Source of the DNA: Polynucleobacter necessarius
GTDB lineage: Bacteria; Pseudomonadota; Gammaproteobacteria; Burkholderiales; Burkholderiaceae
Assembly (NCBI RefSeq): GCF_900095215.1
Contig: NZ_LT606949.1
Coordinates: 1,530,940 to 1,594,939 of the forward strand
Direction: 5' to 3'
Length of the DNA stretch: 64,000 bases
The first letter of the stretch is position 1. The number at the start of each line of letters is the position of its first letter. Both the position numbers and the translations under genes were made by a program. The notes beneath the pieces are model-generated. The model was given only the letters and a program-made list of their open reading frames with translations. It did not search any database and had not been told where the DNA came from. This document shows positions 9,072-20,509 of this stretch, piece by piece.

Positions 9072-9499
9072 TAAATCTCCTTACCATTAACCAATGGTAG
9101 GGCTGCCGCTTTCCAAGCCTGCACACCACCATCCAAAGCACCCGCCTCAGCAAAGCCCAACTTTTGGACTTCAGCCACGAGTTTTCGTGACTGAGCGCCT
9201 GTCTCACAAACCAGAACCACAGGGTGCTTACGGTCCAATTTGAGCTTTTCAATAGCAGCAGTCAAGTCAGATGCATTAGCAAATTTGGCGCCTGGGAGAT
9301 GCCCCGCCTTAAAGGCTTCCTCTGAACGCAGATCAAGTACATAAGCTCTGCGTCGGTTAATCCAAATCGTCGCTTCGGTGGGTGACAAGCCTTTTCCACC
9401 AATAAGCGTAGATAATGAGGGAAGGAAAAGCGCTATGCCTGAAACCAGCAGAAGGGCAATGAGCGCTAAATTATCAATTTGCATGAGAAAGTTCATCAC
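9071..9499 (-). CDS. Rhodanese-like membrane-anchored sulfurtransferase
   Basis: 142 residues: one N-terminal membrane helix (about 12-32) followed by a single rhodanese domain with DLRSEEAFKAGHLPGA and a catalytic-loop Cys in VLVCETGAQSRK (near residue 98). The active Cys is present, so it could carry persulfide; the true substrate is unknown. Overlaps grxC by one base and is divergent from gpmA with only 19 bases between starts. Confidence 0.85.
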   Translation of the reverse strand: MMNFLMQIDNLALIALLLVSGIALFLPSLSTLIGGKGLSPTEATIWINRRRAYVLDLRSEEAFKAGHLPGAKFANASDLTAAIEKLKLDRKHPVVLVCETGAQSRKLVAEVQKLGFAEAGALDGGVQAWKAAALPLVNGKEI

Positions 9500-9518
9500 G
9501 GAATTATAGAATGGTTCT

Positions 9519-10208
9519 ATGAAACAACTTATCCTTATTCGTCATGGCGAATCCGCCTGGAACCTTGAAAACCGCTTCACTGGCTGGGCGGACGTTGACT
9601 TAACCCCTAAAGGCGCAGAACAAGCCCTAGCAGCAGGTGAAAACCTCAAAAAAGCAGGCTATGAATTTGATATCGCCTATACCTCTGTTTTAAGGCGCGC
9701 TATTCGCACCCTCTGGAACGTACAAGACACAATGGACTTAATGTGGCGTCCAGTGGTTCACAGCTGGCGCCTCAATGAACGTCACTATGGCGCCCTCACC
9801 GGACTTAACAAAGCGGAAACCGCTGAAAAATACGGAGACGCGCAAGTTCACATCTGGCGTCGCTCTTATGACGTGCGTCCACCTCTGCTAGAGCACGAAG
9901 ATGAGCGCAATCCAAAAAATGATCCACGCTATTCAAAACTCAATTCTTCCGATATTCCATTGGGAGAATGTTTGAAAGATAACGTGGAGCGTGTGTTGCC
10001 ATTGTGGAATGAATCTATCGCGCCTGCGTTAAAATCTGGTAAACGTGTTTTGTTGGTTGCGCATGGCAATAGCATTCGCTCTTTAATTAAATATCTAGAC
10101 CAAATGTCTGATGAAGCCATCATGGAGGTAAATGTCCCTAATGGTATTCCGCTGGTTTATGAATTAGCCGACAACCTCAAACCTATTCAACACTTTTACT
10201 TGGATTAA
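9519..10208 (+). CDS. gpmA: 2,3-bisphosphoglycerate-dependent phosphoglycerate mutase
   Basis: Glycolytic enzyme converting 3- to 2-phosphoglycerate. 229 residues; phosphohistidine motif [10 protein letters not shown] (His near residue 9), the [12 protein letters not shown] segment (near 87) and second catalytic His in [10 protein letters not shown] (near 182). Intact, normal length. Followed after 12 bases by the S41 peptidase gene, a common pairing in Burkholderiales. Confidence 0.96.
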   Translation: MKQLILIRHGESAWNLENRFTGWADVDLTPKGAEQALAAGENLKKAGYEFDIAYTSVLRRAIRTLWNVQDTMDLMWRPVVHSWRLNERHYGALTGLNKAETAEKYGDAQVHIWRRSYDVRPPLLEHEDERNPKNDPRYSKLNSSDIPLGECLKDNVERVLPLWNESIAPALKSGKRVLLVAHGNSIRSLIKYLDQMSDEAIMEVNVPNGIPLVYELADNLKPIQHFYLD

Positions 10209-10220
10209 AGCCGAAGAGAT

Positions 10221-11654
10221 ATGCGCCAATTTCTAAAGAATTTTGCCCTGATTTCTGTGGGTCTGATCGCTGGTGTGGCAGCTACGATTCAGCTCTCTGC
10301 GACCGCCCAGCAAGGCTCTCAGTTACCACTGGATGAGCTGCGCACCCTATCCAATGTCTTTGCGCAAATCAAACGTGAATATGTTGAGCCCATTGAAGAT
10401 AAGCAATTATTGACCGATGCAGTCAAAGGCATGGTGAGTAGTCTTGATCCGCATTCCACCTTCTTAGATAAAAAAGATTTTTCAGAAATGCAGGAGCAGA
10501 CCTCTGGAAAATTTGCCGGCATCGGAATTGAAATTACTTCTGAAGATGGTGTTGTTAAGGTGCTCAATCCGATTGAAGATAGCCCGGCAGCTCGTGCTGG
10601 ACTCCAAGCCGGAGATTTAATCATACGCTTAGATGACAAACCCATGCGCGGCATGTCTCTCGATAAAGCGGTACGCACTATGCGCGGCACACCTGGAACC
10701 AAAATTACTTTGACGGTATTTCGTAAAAGCGAAGAGCGCAGCTTTCCAGTAACCATTACTCGGGCAGAAATTAAAGTTCAATCAGTCAAAACCAAAATTC
10801 TTGATAACGATATTGCTTGGGTAAGAATCACGAGCTTTCAAGAGCGTACCGTTCCTGATCTCGCTAGAAAATTGACTGATATTGCCAATCAAGATCCAAA
10901 GCTAAAATGCATCATTCTTGACCTCCGCAATAATGGTGGCGGTTTATTACAAGGCGCGGTAGGTGTCGCTGCTGCATTCTTGCCTGCAGATGCAATCATT
11001 GTCTCGACTAAAGGCCAATCGCCTGATTCAAAGCAGGTATTTAACGCCACTCCAGCCATATATCGCTTGAATGAATCCGGAGATCCTTTGGCTGGCGTAC
11101 CAGCGATATTCAAAAAACTACCAATGGTAGTTTTAGTAAATGCCTATTCCGCATCCGCTTCTGAGATTGTGGCCGGAGCATTGCAGGACTACAAACGCGC
11201 GACCATCATTGGAAAAACTACCTTTGGAAAGGGATCTGTGCAAACTGTTCGCCCGCTGACCAACGATTCCGCCCTAAAAATTACTACCGCTTATTACTAC
11301 ACTCCAAGCGGCAAATCTATCCAAGCATTTGGAGTGAAGCCAGATATTCCAGTGGATCAAAATAAAGATGGCGATCCAGATGATGTATTAATCACTCGCG
11401 AGATTGATAGCGAAAAGCATCTGCGCAATAAACAATCTGCTGAAGACAAGTTAATTAAAGATCGTGAGCAACGTCGTCTTGAAGAATTACGGCGCATTGA
11501 AGACAAAAATGCCAAGAAGACTCTCGAAGAAAAAGAGAAAGAAAAAAACAAGAAGTCGCCTGAGCTTGGTAGCGCAGATGACTTCATGCTTTCTCAAGCG
11601 GTGGCCTTTATTAATGGTCAACCTGTGAAGCGCTCTTCATCTAAGCTCGAGTAA
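10221..11654 (+). CDS. C-terminal processing peptidase, S41 family
   Basis: Periplasmic carboxyl-terminal protease (CtpA/Prc type). 477 residues: N-terminal signal anchor (1-28), PDZ domain (about 85-165, GIGIEITSEDG...AARAGLQAGDLIIRLD), then S41 core with catalytic Ser in SASASEIVAGAL (near 313) and Lys in GKTTFGKGSVQT (near 338). A charged, Lys/Glu-rich coiled segment (about 395-450) precedes the end. Intact; short linker to the moeB-like pseudogene. Confidence 0.93.
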   Translation: MRQFLKNFALISVGLIAGVAATIQLSATAQQGSQLPLDELRTLSNVFAQIKREYVEPIEDKQLLTDAVKGMVSSLDPHSTFLDKKDFSEMQEQTSGKFAGIGIEITSEDGVVKVLNPIEDSPAARAGLQAGDLIIRLDDKPMRGMSLDKAVRTMRGTPGTKITLTVFRKSEERSFPVTITRAEIKVQSVKTKILDNDIAWVRITSFQERTVPDLARKLTDIANQDPKLKCIILDLRNNGGGLLQGAVGVAAAFLPADAIIVSTKGQSPDSKQVFNATPAIYRLNESGDPLAGVPAIFKKLPMVVLVNAYSASASEIVAGALQDYKRATIIGKTTFGKGSVQTVRPLTNDSALKITTAYYYTPSGKSIQAFGVKPDIPVDQNKDGDPDDVLITREIDSEKHLRNKQSAEDKLIKDREQRRLEELRRIEDKNAKKTLEEKEKEKNKKSPELGSADDFMLSQAVAFINGQPVKRSSSKLE

Positions 11655-11676
11655 TTTGCAAGTTCACGACCAGCAT

Positions 11677-12429
11677 ATGAATGACGAGCAGTTACTTCGC
11701 TACTCTAGGCATTTACTGCTTGAAGAAATTGATGTCGCCGGCCAAGAACAGCTTCTAAACGCGCATGCATTAGTGATTGGCGCTGACGGCCTGGGTAGTG
11801 CTGCCGCCCCCTATTTAACAGCGGCCGGCGTAGGTCACATCACCCTAGTGGACCATGACGCTATAGAGCTAACTAATGTACAACGCCAAATCATGCACGC
11901 TGAAGATAGTATCGGCAAAAGCAAAGTGGCCGCTGGAAAAGAATTTCTGCAGCGCCTCAATTCCAGCATTCGAATTGAAACTATTCAGGCTAAAGCAACT
12001 AGTCCGCTACTAGATGAGCTGTTACCAGGTGTGAGCATTGTTTTAGATTGCACAGATAATTTCTCCACTAGGCATCTCATTAACGCCGCTTGCGTCACAC
12101 ATCAAGTCCCGCTGGTGTCTGAATGAGCCCTGAAGTTTGATGGTCAAATAAGCGTCTTTGATACTCGAAATCCTCATTCACCCTGCTATGCCTGCATCTT
12201 CTCGCCTGATGATCAGTTTGAAGCAGTGAGTTGCTCTAGCATGGGAATCTTCTCACCTTTGGTGGGAATTATTGGAGCAATGCAAGCCGCTCAAGCTTTG
12301 CAACTCTTGATTGGTTTTGGAGAGTCCTTAGTGGGGCGAATGTTGCTTTGGAACGAGCGCACAACCAAAATCGATGAAATCCGCATTAGCCGCAATTCCG
12401 CATGTTTAGTGTGCGACTCGGAACGCTAA
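11677..12429 (+). pseudogene. MoeB/ThiF-family adenylyltransferase, in-frame stop
   Basis: E1-like enzyme that adenylates the C-terminus of a small sulfur-carrier protein (MoaD or ThiS). The ATP-binding region VIGADGLGSAAAPYL, the R-finger region QRQI and DCTDNFSTRHLIN are present. The frame stops at TGA 12124-12126, then continues unchanged with ALKFDGQISVFD, the first zinc Cys pair CYAC, the catalytic-loop region and a last CLVC zinc pair. Only this nonsense change separates the parts. ATG at 11677 is preferred over the TTG at 11656. Confidence 0.85.
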
Positions 12430-12433
12430 TCGA

Positions 12434-14185
12434 TCAAGACAGCAAGCGCTCTAAAGCCTGTGCCTGCTCCTCAGACTCATAAGCCCTCAGAACTCTAGGA
12501 ACGCGGGCTCTTAATAAGCCAACATTCGCCTTCAAAATCTCGCGCTTGACCAATAACAACTGACTAAAGTGCATCGAGAAGTCAGTTAGCCCCAATGCCA
12601 GCAATAGTCGAGTTGAAGCGGGGTCTCCAGCCATCTCGCCACAAACTGCCACCGGCACATTTGCGCGTTTGGCTTGTTCAATAATGTTTGATAACAAATT
12701 CAATATGGCTGGATGCAAGGGGTCGTACAAATGCGCGACCGCATGATCGACACGATCAATCGCCAGGGTGTATTGAATTAAATCGTTTGTGCCAATCGAC
12801 AGAAAATCAAATCGATTGATAAATAACGGTAGCACTAAAGCGGCAGCTGGAATTTCAATCATGGCGCCCACTTGAATATTGGGATTAAATGCTTTTCCGC
12901 GCTGATGTAATTGCTGTTTCGCTTTTTCAATCAATCTAAATGTTTCATCAATTTCTTTCCCATGCGCCAACATCGGAATCATGATGCGCGCTTGACCATG
13001 TGCTGATGCGCGCAAGATCGCCCTGAGCTGAGTTAAAAAGATTTCAGGCTCGGTTAGGGACCAGCGAATCGCCCGCAAACCTAATGGCGATGTGCCTGTT
13101 TGCGAAATGCCTCCACCACCACCAAAAGCCTTATCAGCGCCAACGTCAATCGTTCGGATATTGACTGGGAGGCCATGCATTAAATCCACCACGCGACGAT
13201 ATTCTTGATATTGCTGCTCTTCGTCAGGCAGTGCCTGCTTGCGATCCATGAATAAAAACTCGGAGCGGAATAAGCCAACTCCTACAGCACCTAACTTAAC
13301 TGCTTGAATCGCATCTTCTGGCAATTCAATATTGGCGAATAACTCGATCTCAACGCGATCCGCTGTTTCCGTTTTGGCATGTTTTAACTGCTGTAGTTTG
13401 CGAGCCTCTTTTAAGACTTGAGTTTGCAGTTTGCGATATTCGGCTAGAAGATGCTCATCAGGAGCGACCACAACAACCCCTCGTTCACCATCCAATACGA
13501 GCCAATCCCCATGACGAATCATGTCACTCGCATGTCGCACACCCACTACTGCCGGGATTTCCATGCTGCGCGCCACAATGGCGGTATGGGAGGTCTTGCC
13601 GCCAAGATCCGTGACAAAGCCCGTGAAGGCGCGCTCTTTAAAGCGGAGCATGTCATGCAGAGCAATGTCATGAGCAACAATAATGGACTCAACCCCAATA
13701 TCGCTTACAGGCAACAAATCGGAATCACCTAAGGAATCTTTTTGTTGGGCATTTAGAGCCTTGATCACGCGCTCGGCAACCTGCCGAATATCATTAGCGC
13801 GCTCTTTTAGATATGCATCCTCGATTTCAGCGAACTGCTGCAAAAGATCATTGAGTTCGGTAGTTAAAGCCCAGGCTGCGTTTAACCTTTGAGTGCGAAT
13901 TAATTTAATAGGCTTTTCAGCTAAAGCGGGATCAGCCAATATCATGCCGTGCATATCTAAGAATGCAGCCATCTCTTGGGGTGCATCTTTTGGCAGACCT
14001 TGACGCAACTGTTCAAGCTCTAAGCGCACTTGATCAAATGCATCTAATAACTTTTGAGCCTCCGTCTCTTCTTTGCCAGCCTCAACAAGGTAATGACTTA
14101 CTTCCAATGCTGCGCGAGAAATCAGTACCGCCTTGCCAATGGCAATGCCTTTCGATACCGGAATGCCGTGCAATGCAAAAGTCAT
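12434..14185 (-). CDS. ptsI: Phosphoenolpyruvate-protein phosphotransferase (enzyme I)
   Basis: Takes phosphate from PEP and gives it to HPr. 583 residues: N-terminal HPr-binding domain, phosphohistidine in GGKTSHTAIVARSMEIP (near 197), and C-terminal PEP-binding barrel with VGLFRSEFLFMDR, SIGTNDLIQYTLAIDR and catalytic Cys in VAVCGEMAGDP. Intact. Transcribed after ptsH and an EIIA gene. No sugar-specific EIIB/EIIC genes are nearby, so the set is probably regulatory, as in other betaproteobacteria. Confidence 0.95.
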   Translation of the reverse strand: MTFALHGIPVSKGIAIGKAVLISRAALEVSHYLVEAGKEETEAQKLLDAFDQVRLELEQLRQGLPKDAPQEMAAFLDMHGMILADPALAEKPIKLIRTQRLNAAWALTTELNDLLQQFAEIEDAYLKERANDIRQVAERVIKALNAQQKDSLGDSDLLPVSDIGVESIIVAHDIALHDMLRFKERAFTGFVTDLGGKTSHTAIVARSMEIPAVVGVRHASDMIRHGDWLVLDGERGVVVVAPDEHLLAEYRKLQTQVLKEARKLQQLKHAKTETADRVEIELFANIELPEDAIQAVKLGAVGVGLFRSEFLFMDRKQALPDEEQQYQEYRRVVDLMHGLPVNIRTIDVGADKAFGGGGGISQTGTSPLGLRAIRWSLTEPEIFLTQLRAILRASAHGQARIMIPMLAHGKEIDETFRLIEKAKQQLHQRGKAFNPNIQVGAMIEIPAAALVLPLFINRFDFLSIGTNDLIQYTLAIDRVDHAVAHLYDPLHPAILNLLSNIIEQAKRANVPVAVCGEMAGDPASTRLLLALGLTDFSMHFSQLLLVKREILKANVGLLRARVPRVLRAYESEEQAQALERLLS

Positions 14186-14189
14186 TTAT

Positions 14190-14459
14190 TTATTCGCCTT
14201 CACCAAAGCGGTCATTAATTAATGCAGTGAGTGCCTGCAAAGCTTCGTCTGCCTTCTCACCCACAGTTTCGAGAGTCACTGTACTGCCCATTCCCGCCGC
14301 TAACATCATGACGCCCATAATGCTCTTGGCGTTAATTTGACGCCCATTCCGTGACAAGAATATGTCACAGGGAAACTGCGCTGCTAGCTGAGATAGCTTT
14401 GCCGATGCGCGAGCATGCAAACCCAATTTGTTGATGATTTCAATTTCTGCAACAGGCAT
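14190..14459 (-). CDS. ptsH: Phosphocarrier protein HPr
   Basis: 89 residues. Active-site His in GLHARASAKL (near residue 16) and the regulatory serine region KSIMGVMMLAAGMG (near 46), the form that can be a target of HPr kinase. Four bases upstream of ptsI. Confidence 0.95.
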   Translation of the reverse strand: MPVAEIEIINKLGLHARASAKLSQLAAQFPCDIFLSRNGRQINAKSIMGVMMLAAGMGSTVTLETVGEKADEALQALTALINDRFGEGE

Positions 14460-14476
14460 TAAATAATGACCCCTCT

Positions 14477-14899
14477 TTATTCTTGATTTACTGTTGCGCC
14501 CAAACGCAAGATTCCATGCTGCCCGCCAAAAAGCGCTTTTTGCGCTAACTCTTCTAGACCTTCTCCCCGATGAGAGATGCAGCGCATCAGCATTGGGAGA
14601 TTAAGTCCCGCCAAGACAATCACAGGCGCATTTAAGCCAGACAAAGGGCCCATAGCTTCCAGCTTGGATGCAACATTCGCAGGAGTAGCGCCCATTACAT
14701 CGGTCAAAATAAGCACGCCATTGCCGGTGTTCACCCCATAAGCAGCCTTGAGTACGCGATCAAAACTGGCCTTGTTATCTTCGTGAGGTGGAATATCAAC
14801 TGCCCGAACACGTTCAGGCAAAACACCAAGGGTATGCTCAGCAAATCCCAGCATTGCACTTGCAACCGGTGTATGAGCGACGATGACAATTCCAGCCAT
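14477..14899 (-). CDS. PTS EIIA component, mannose (EIIA-Man) family
   Basis: 140 residues. The phosphorylatable His lies in IVIVAHTPVASAML (near 9), followed by LTDVMGATPANVA and LAGLNLPMLMR, signatures of the EIIA-Man fold. As no membrane EII is nearby, it probably acts in regulation within a partial PTS chain (ptsI, ptsH, EIIA). First gene of this set, directly after gshB. Confidence 0.9.
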   Translation of the reverse strand: MAGIVIVAHTPVASAMLGFAEHTLGVLPERVRAVDIPPHEDNKASFDRVLKAAYGVNTGNGVLILTDVMGATPANVASKLEAMGPLSGLNAPVIVLAGLNLPMLMRCISHRGEGLEELAQKALFGGQHGILRLGATVNQE

Positions 14900-14903
14900 A
14901 TTT

Positions 14904-15846
14904 TTATACCAATTCTTTCTCTAATGCTGTCAACCAAAATTGCGCAACATTAAAGTTGCTTTGGTCAGTAATTTCAACAAAACAAGTCGGGCTCGTCACA
15001 TTAATTTCGGTGAGATAGCCACAAATTAAATCTAATCCAACCAAGAATAATCCACGTCGGCTTAAGATGGGCGCTAATTTTTCTGCAACTTTTTTCTCAG
15101 TCTCGGTTAAAAGCATTGCGACACCCTTTCCGCCGGCCGCTAAATTACCGCGAATTTCACTACCCTGAGGAATGCGAGCCAGCGCAAATGGCACAACCTC
15201 GCCCCCAACTAAAAGTACGCGCTTATCACCCTGAGCAATTTCCGGAAGAAAGCGTTGAACCATTAACGTTCTTTCGCCATTTTCTCCAAGCGTCTCCACA
15301 AGACTGGCAAGGTTAAGCCCATCAGCCCCCACCCTAAATACACCCATGCCACCCATGCCGTCTAAGGGCTTTATAACGATATCGCGGTGAGTTTGATGGA
15401 ACTGCTCAACAGCAGCCAATTCACGCGTAACCAAAGTGGGCGGAATAAGCTCCGGAAATTCTGTAATGGATAACTTTTCCGCATGAGCTCGAACGGCACT
15501 TGGTTCGTTAAATACTTTTGCACCTTGAAGAACGGCAGCCGACAGCAACCAAGTGATATTGAGGTACTCAATATCAAATGGAGGATCTGTGCGCATGAGT
15601 ACCGCAGCAAAAGACTTCAGTGCTCGAGACTCGATGTCGCCCAACTCAAGCCAAGCGGTAGAACTTGGTTTAATCGCCAAAGACTGGCAATCAGCAACAA
15701 CGAAGTCATCTCTCCATAAAAACATTTCTGCTTTGACAAAACCGCAAATGATGCCCCGCCTCTTGCGCCACGCGCATCATCGCCAGCGTGGAATCTTTTT
15801 GAATCTTGAAAGACTCCAGTGGATCTGCAATAAAAAGAAGGTCCAT
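14904..15846 (-). pseudogene. gshB: Glutathione synthase, frameshifted near the N-terminus
   Basis: ATP-grasp enzyme adding Gly to gamma-glutamylcysteine. Residues from MFLWRDDFVV onward form one open frame (14904-15725) with KPLDGMGGMGVFR, VQRFLPEIAQGDKRVL and the C-terminal LINVTSP-like segment. The true start is the ATG at 15846 (MDLLFIADPLESFKIQKDST), in another frame. One extra base in the TTT run at 15725-15727 (AAA on the coding strand) explains the shift. Starting at the internal ATG would drop about 40 residues of the first domain, so function is doubtful. gshA lies just upstream. Confidence 0.8.
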
Positions 15847-15874
15847 TTTTTCTATTGAGAAATGAGTGTTTTAT

Positions 15875-17173
15875 TTATGCGGCTTCAGCATTGGGGTCAG
15901 TACGTTCTAACTCCAATGATGCGGCAAGAAGCGCCAAGCGAGCAACAACGCCATATAAGTAGAAACGATTAGGGGCTGCGCTTCCTGGCTTAGCGCCTAG
16001 GTCTGGCATTGAGTTTTGCTCGAATGCCAAAGGGACAAAATGCATGCCAGGCGCATTTAGATTTTCATCTGGGCCACGATCAGTATGTACGCGATAGAAG
16101 CCGCCGATCACATAACGATCGATCATGTATACCACTGGCTCAGCGACTGCCTCATTGACCTTTTCAAATGTGTAGACGCCTTCCTGAATCAATACATCGC
16201 TTACCTCAAGACCTGCCTTAACCACACTCATTTTGTTGCGATCTTTACGGTTCAAGCCTTTTAACTGAGCAGGATCATTCACTACCATCACACCCATGCC
16301 GTACGTGCCCGCATCGGCTTTCACGACTACATATGGCTTCTCTTGGATGCCATATTCACGATATTTTTTCGCAGTCTTTTTCAGAACCTGCTCGACCGCG
16401 GTTTGTAACTCGTCCTTACCCTTGCGCTCATGCAAATTAATATTCGAGCAGCTCGAAAAATAGGGGTTGATCATCCACGGATCGATATCTACTACTTTGG
16501 CAAACTTCTTTGCCACCTCTTCATAAGCGGCAAAGTGATTCGATTTACGACGAACATGCCAGCCTGCATATAGTCCCGGCAGCAAATATTGCTCGTAAAT
16601 ATTTTCTAGAATCGGAGGAATCCCTGCCGATAAATCGTTATTCAACAAGATAGAGCAAGGATCAAAATCCTGTAAGCCCAAACGTTGCTTCTTCAGGCCG
16701 AGTCGAGAAAGCGGCTCCATGAGCAAGCGATTGCCGTCAGGCAACTCAATCCAGGTGGGCTTCTTAATTTCTTCTGAAAAAGTACCGAGGCGAACATTCA
16801 ATCCAGCTTGACGCAAAATTGAAGAGAGCCGATCGGTATTTTGCAAATAGAAAGTATTGCGAGTGTGCGGCGCTGGAATTAATAGTAAATTTTTTGCTTC
16901 AGGACAGATCTTTTCAATGGCAGCCATCGCCGCTTGTACAGCCAAAGGCAACATTTGCGGCGAAAGGTTATTAAACCCACCAGGTAAAAGATTGGTATCT
17001 ACCGGAGTCAGCTTAAAGCCAGAATTGCGCAAATCAACTGAACAATAAAAAGGTGGCGTATGTTCTTGCCACTCCAGCCTGAGCCAACGCTCAATAGTTG
17101 GGGTCGCTTCTAGAACCTTTGACTCTAGTTCGAGCAAAGGGCCACTAAGTGCAGTAATGAGATGTGGAACCAT
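15875..17173 (-). CDS. gshA: Glutamate-cysteine ligase
   Basis: First enzyme of glutathione synthesis. 432 residues of the proteobacterial-type family found in Burkholderiales, with conserved segments LLIPAPHTRNTFYLQN (near 98), the ADAGTYGMGVMV glycine-rich nucleotide-binding loop (near 290) and VAEPVVYMIDRYVIGGFYR (near 345). Intact and full length. 28 bases before gshB, so the pair forms an operon leading to the pts genes. Confidence 0.9.
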   Translation of the reverse strand: MVPHLITALSGPLLELESKVLEATPTIERWLRLEWQEHTPPFYCSVDLRNSGFKLTPVDTNLLPGGFNNLSPQMLPLAVQAAMAAIEKICPEAKNLLLIPAPHTRNTFYLQNTDRLSSILRQAGLNVRLGTFSEEIKKPTWIELPDGNRLLMEPLSRLGLKKQRLGLQDFDPCSILLNNDLSAGIPPILENIYEQYLLPGLYAGWHVRRKSNHFAAYEEVAKKFAKVVDIDPWMINPYFSSCSNINLHERKGKDELQTAVEQVLKKTAKKYREYGIQEKPYVVVKADAGTYGMGVMVVNDPAQLKGLNRKDRNKMSVVKAGLEVSDVLIQEGVYTFEKVNEAVAEPVVYMIDRYVIGGFYRVHTDRGPDENLNAPGMHFVPLAFEQNSMPDLGAKPGSAAPNRFYLYGVVARLALLAASLELERTDPNAEAA

Positions 17174-17192
17174 TCCACCATTGTAAGATTAT

Positions 17193-17225
17193 TAAAAGAA
17201 AGACGCGGGATCCAGGGATCCCGCG
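17193..17225 (-). terminator. Terminator of glnK-amt
   Basis: A strong hairpin (CGCGGGATCC / GGATCCCGCG, loop of two bases, 17204-17225) followed on the minus strand by a T-rich stretch. It lies 54 bases after the amt stop and before the gshA start. Confidence 0.8.
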
Positions 17226-17278
17226 CTTCAAAACTAGGTAGTTAACCAAAACCACCCAGTGAGGGGTAAATCTACAGG

Positions 17279-19112
<1,834 letters not shown>

Positions 19113-19124
19113 TTAGAGTGGCAA

Positions 19125-19964
19125 TTAGAAGGTTTTTGTTAAATAAATCAAATCTGTTTGACCGCCAAGGTTTCTTCCAGATGGTGATGAGTACGCATCA
19201 ACATTCGCGTAAGAACCTGTGCCTTGCTTAACATTAGTACCCACATAGGCAGCAGATGCAGACCGGCCACCACCAAAGTCTTTGGTTAGGCCCAGCTTCC
19301 AATCAACATCGCTAACCGATGCTTGACCAGCTTGGTAGTATTGGCCAGCAATCTTTTGATTGCCAACGTGTCCATTCAAAGTGATGCCATAGAAACCAGT
19401 GTCGTAGTTAGCAGTTACATCAAGATAATTAGATCCTGTGCTACTCGTAAAGCCGAATGTATTACTTAGGGCGTAAGAGAATTTCAAAAACCCAGTAACA
19501 GGACCGAACGTTGCATTTTGCGCAACGTAAATTTCTGTTGTATTTGGGTTCACAGCACCAGCAACAATTCCGCTGGTTTGGTAATAGTACTGCAAGATAC
19601 CAATATCTGAAGCAAGCCCCTCAGCAATTCAATCCTTTTTAAAGCCGCCATAAAAATCCATCTCGATAGGCGCGCTCTTAACTGCGTTAGCATCTGACAC
19701 CCAGCTGATAGAAGAGTTCCAGTTACCGATATACAAACCGCTTTCATGAGCATAGTCAAAGCCACCTTGAATAGCTGGCTTGTCATTCGATGGAGAGATG
19801 CCGCGATAGATATAGTTGTTAGTAACAGTAACGTTCTCAGCAATTGGGCTGCCTGCATCCTCGGGATCAGTAGGCGTATCGGCCGCGAATGCTGATGTGC
19901 ATGCTAGTCCGCTCAACGACGCAACCGCTGCGGCAGAGATTGCTGTCTTTTGAATTGTTCTCAT
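19125..19964 (-). pseudogene. TorF-like outer membrane porin, in-frame stop
   Basis: Outer-membrane beta-barrel of the TIGR02001/TorF type: signal peptide ending TSAFAAD, then strands with NNYIYRGISPSNDKPAIQGG and YYQTSG near the middle, ending in a terminal Phe (YLTKTF), the usual barrel end. A TGA at 19629-19631 (after FYGGFKKD) interrupts an otherwise continuous frame. In relatives this gene precedes glnK-amt, so it may serve uptake under nitrogen limitation. The stop leaves only the first 111 residues. Confidence 0.85.
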
Positions 19965-20076
19965 GTGTTACTCTTTACTAGTTTCAAATCAAAATGGGTT
20001 AAATGCTTATTGCATGGAGTGATAATGACGGTCGGGCCTATTTTGAATTGCCGCGGATTCCCATAAATAATGCTCT

Positions 20077-20116
20077 TGCACTTATTTGGTGCTCAATCCT
20101 GCACCTGATGTGTGAA
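20077..20116. promoter_or_regulatory. Tandem NtrC-type binding sites upstream of the porin-glnK-amt genes
   Basis: 20077-20093 is TGCACT-N5-GGTGCT, matching 10 of 12 fixed positions of the NtrC consensus TGCACC-N5-GGTGCA. A weaker copy (TGCACC then TGTGAA) starts at 20100, 23 bases away, about two helix turns. They lie about 110-150 bases before the porin start, a usual enhancer distance. I could not find a fully spaced sigma-54 promoter; the closest GG...GC pair on the minus strand is one base too short. Confidence 0.5.
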
Positions 20117-20227
20117 TTTTGATCATTTTTTGGGGTGTTACCCCTTTTGATGCATTGTTACCAATCCAACTTAAAATATGAATCCGCATCTTTTCTGCAA
20201 CTTTCAATAGAACTGCGAACATTCATC

Positions 20228-20482
20228 ATGCAAAAACCTGGCGAAATCCTCGAACAAATCCAACGTATCGCTAACGATATGCAAAACAAGGTTGGTGACG
20301 CGATTCGTCATTCGCCTGCTCAGGAGATTGAAAAGAATGTGCGCGCCATGATGAACCAGGGATTTCAAAAAATGGACTTAGTGACGCGCGAAGAGTTTGC
20401 GCTTCAAACTAAAGTACTCGCGAAGACACGTGAAAAGTTAGAAGCGCTTGAAGCTAAAGTGGCGGCGCTTGAAAAACAGTAG
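20228..20482 (+). CDS. ubiK: Ubiquinone biosynthesis accessory factor UbiK (BMFP family)
   Basis: 84 residues from the ATG at 20228; an upstream in-frame start at 20135 lacks homology. N-terminal amphipathic part (GEILEQIQRIANDMQNKVGDA) and a C-terminal coiled coil (VTREEFALQTKVLAKTREKL...LEAKVAALEKQ), the BMFP pattern. UbiK helps the late ubiquinone-synthesis complex with UbiJ. It is divergent from the porin-glnK-amt group, the classic place for this gene in Burkholderiales. Confidence 0.88.
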   Translation: MQKPGEILEQIQRIANDMQNKVGDAIRHSPAQEIEKNVRAMMNQGFQKMDLVTREEFALQTKVLAKTREKLEALEAKVAALEKQ

Positions 20483-20509
20483 TAGCCAACTACTGTCAAA
20501 AATTCAATT

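Noticed and set aside
19965..20076. Sigma-54 promoter for the porin-glnK-amt group
   Set aside because: The best GG-GC pair on the minus strand has nine instead of ten bases between; not convincing enough to list as a feature.
20132..20148. GGGGT-GTT-ACCCC hairpin followed by four T
   Set aside because: It lies in the divergent porin-ubiK region with no gene ending there, and the stem is only five pairs.
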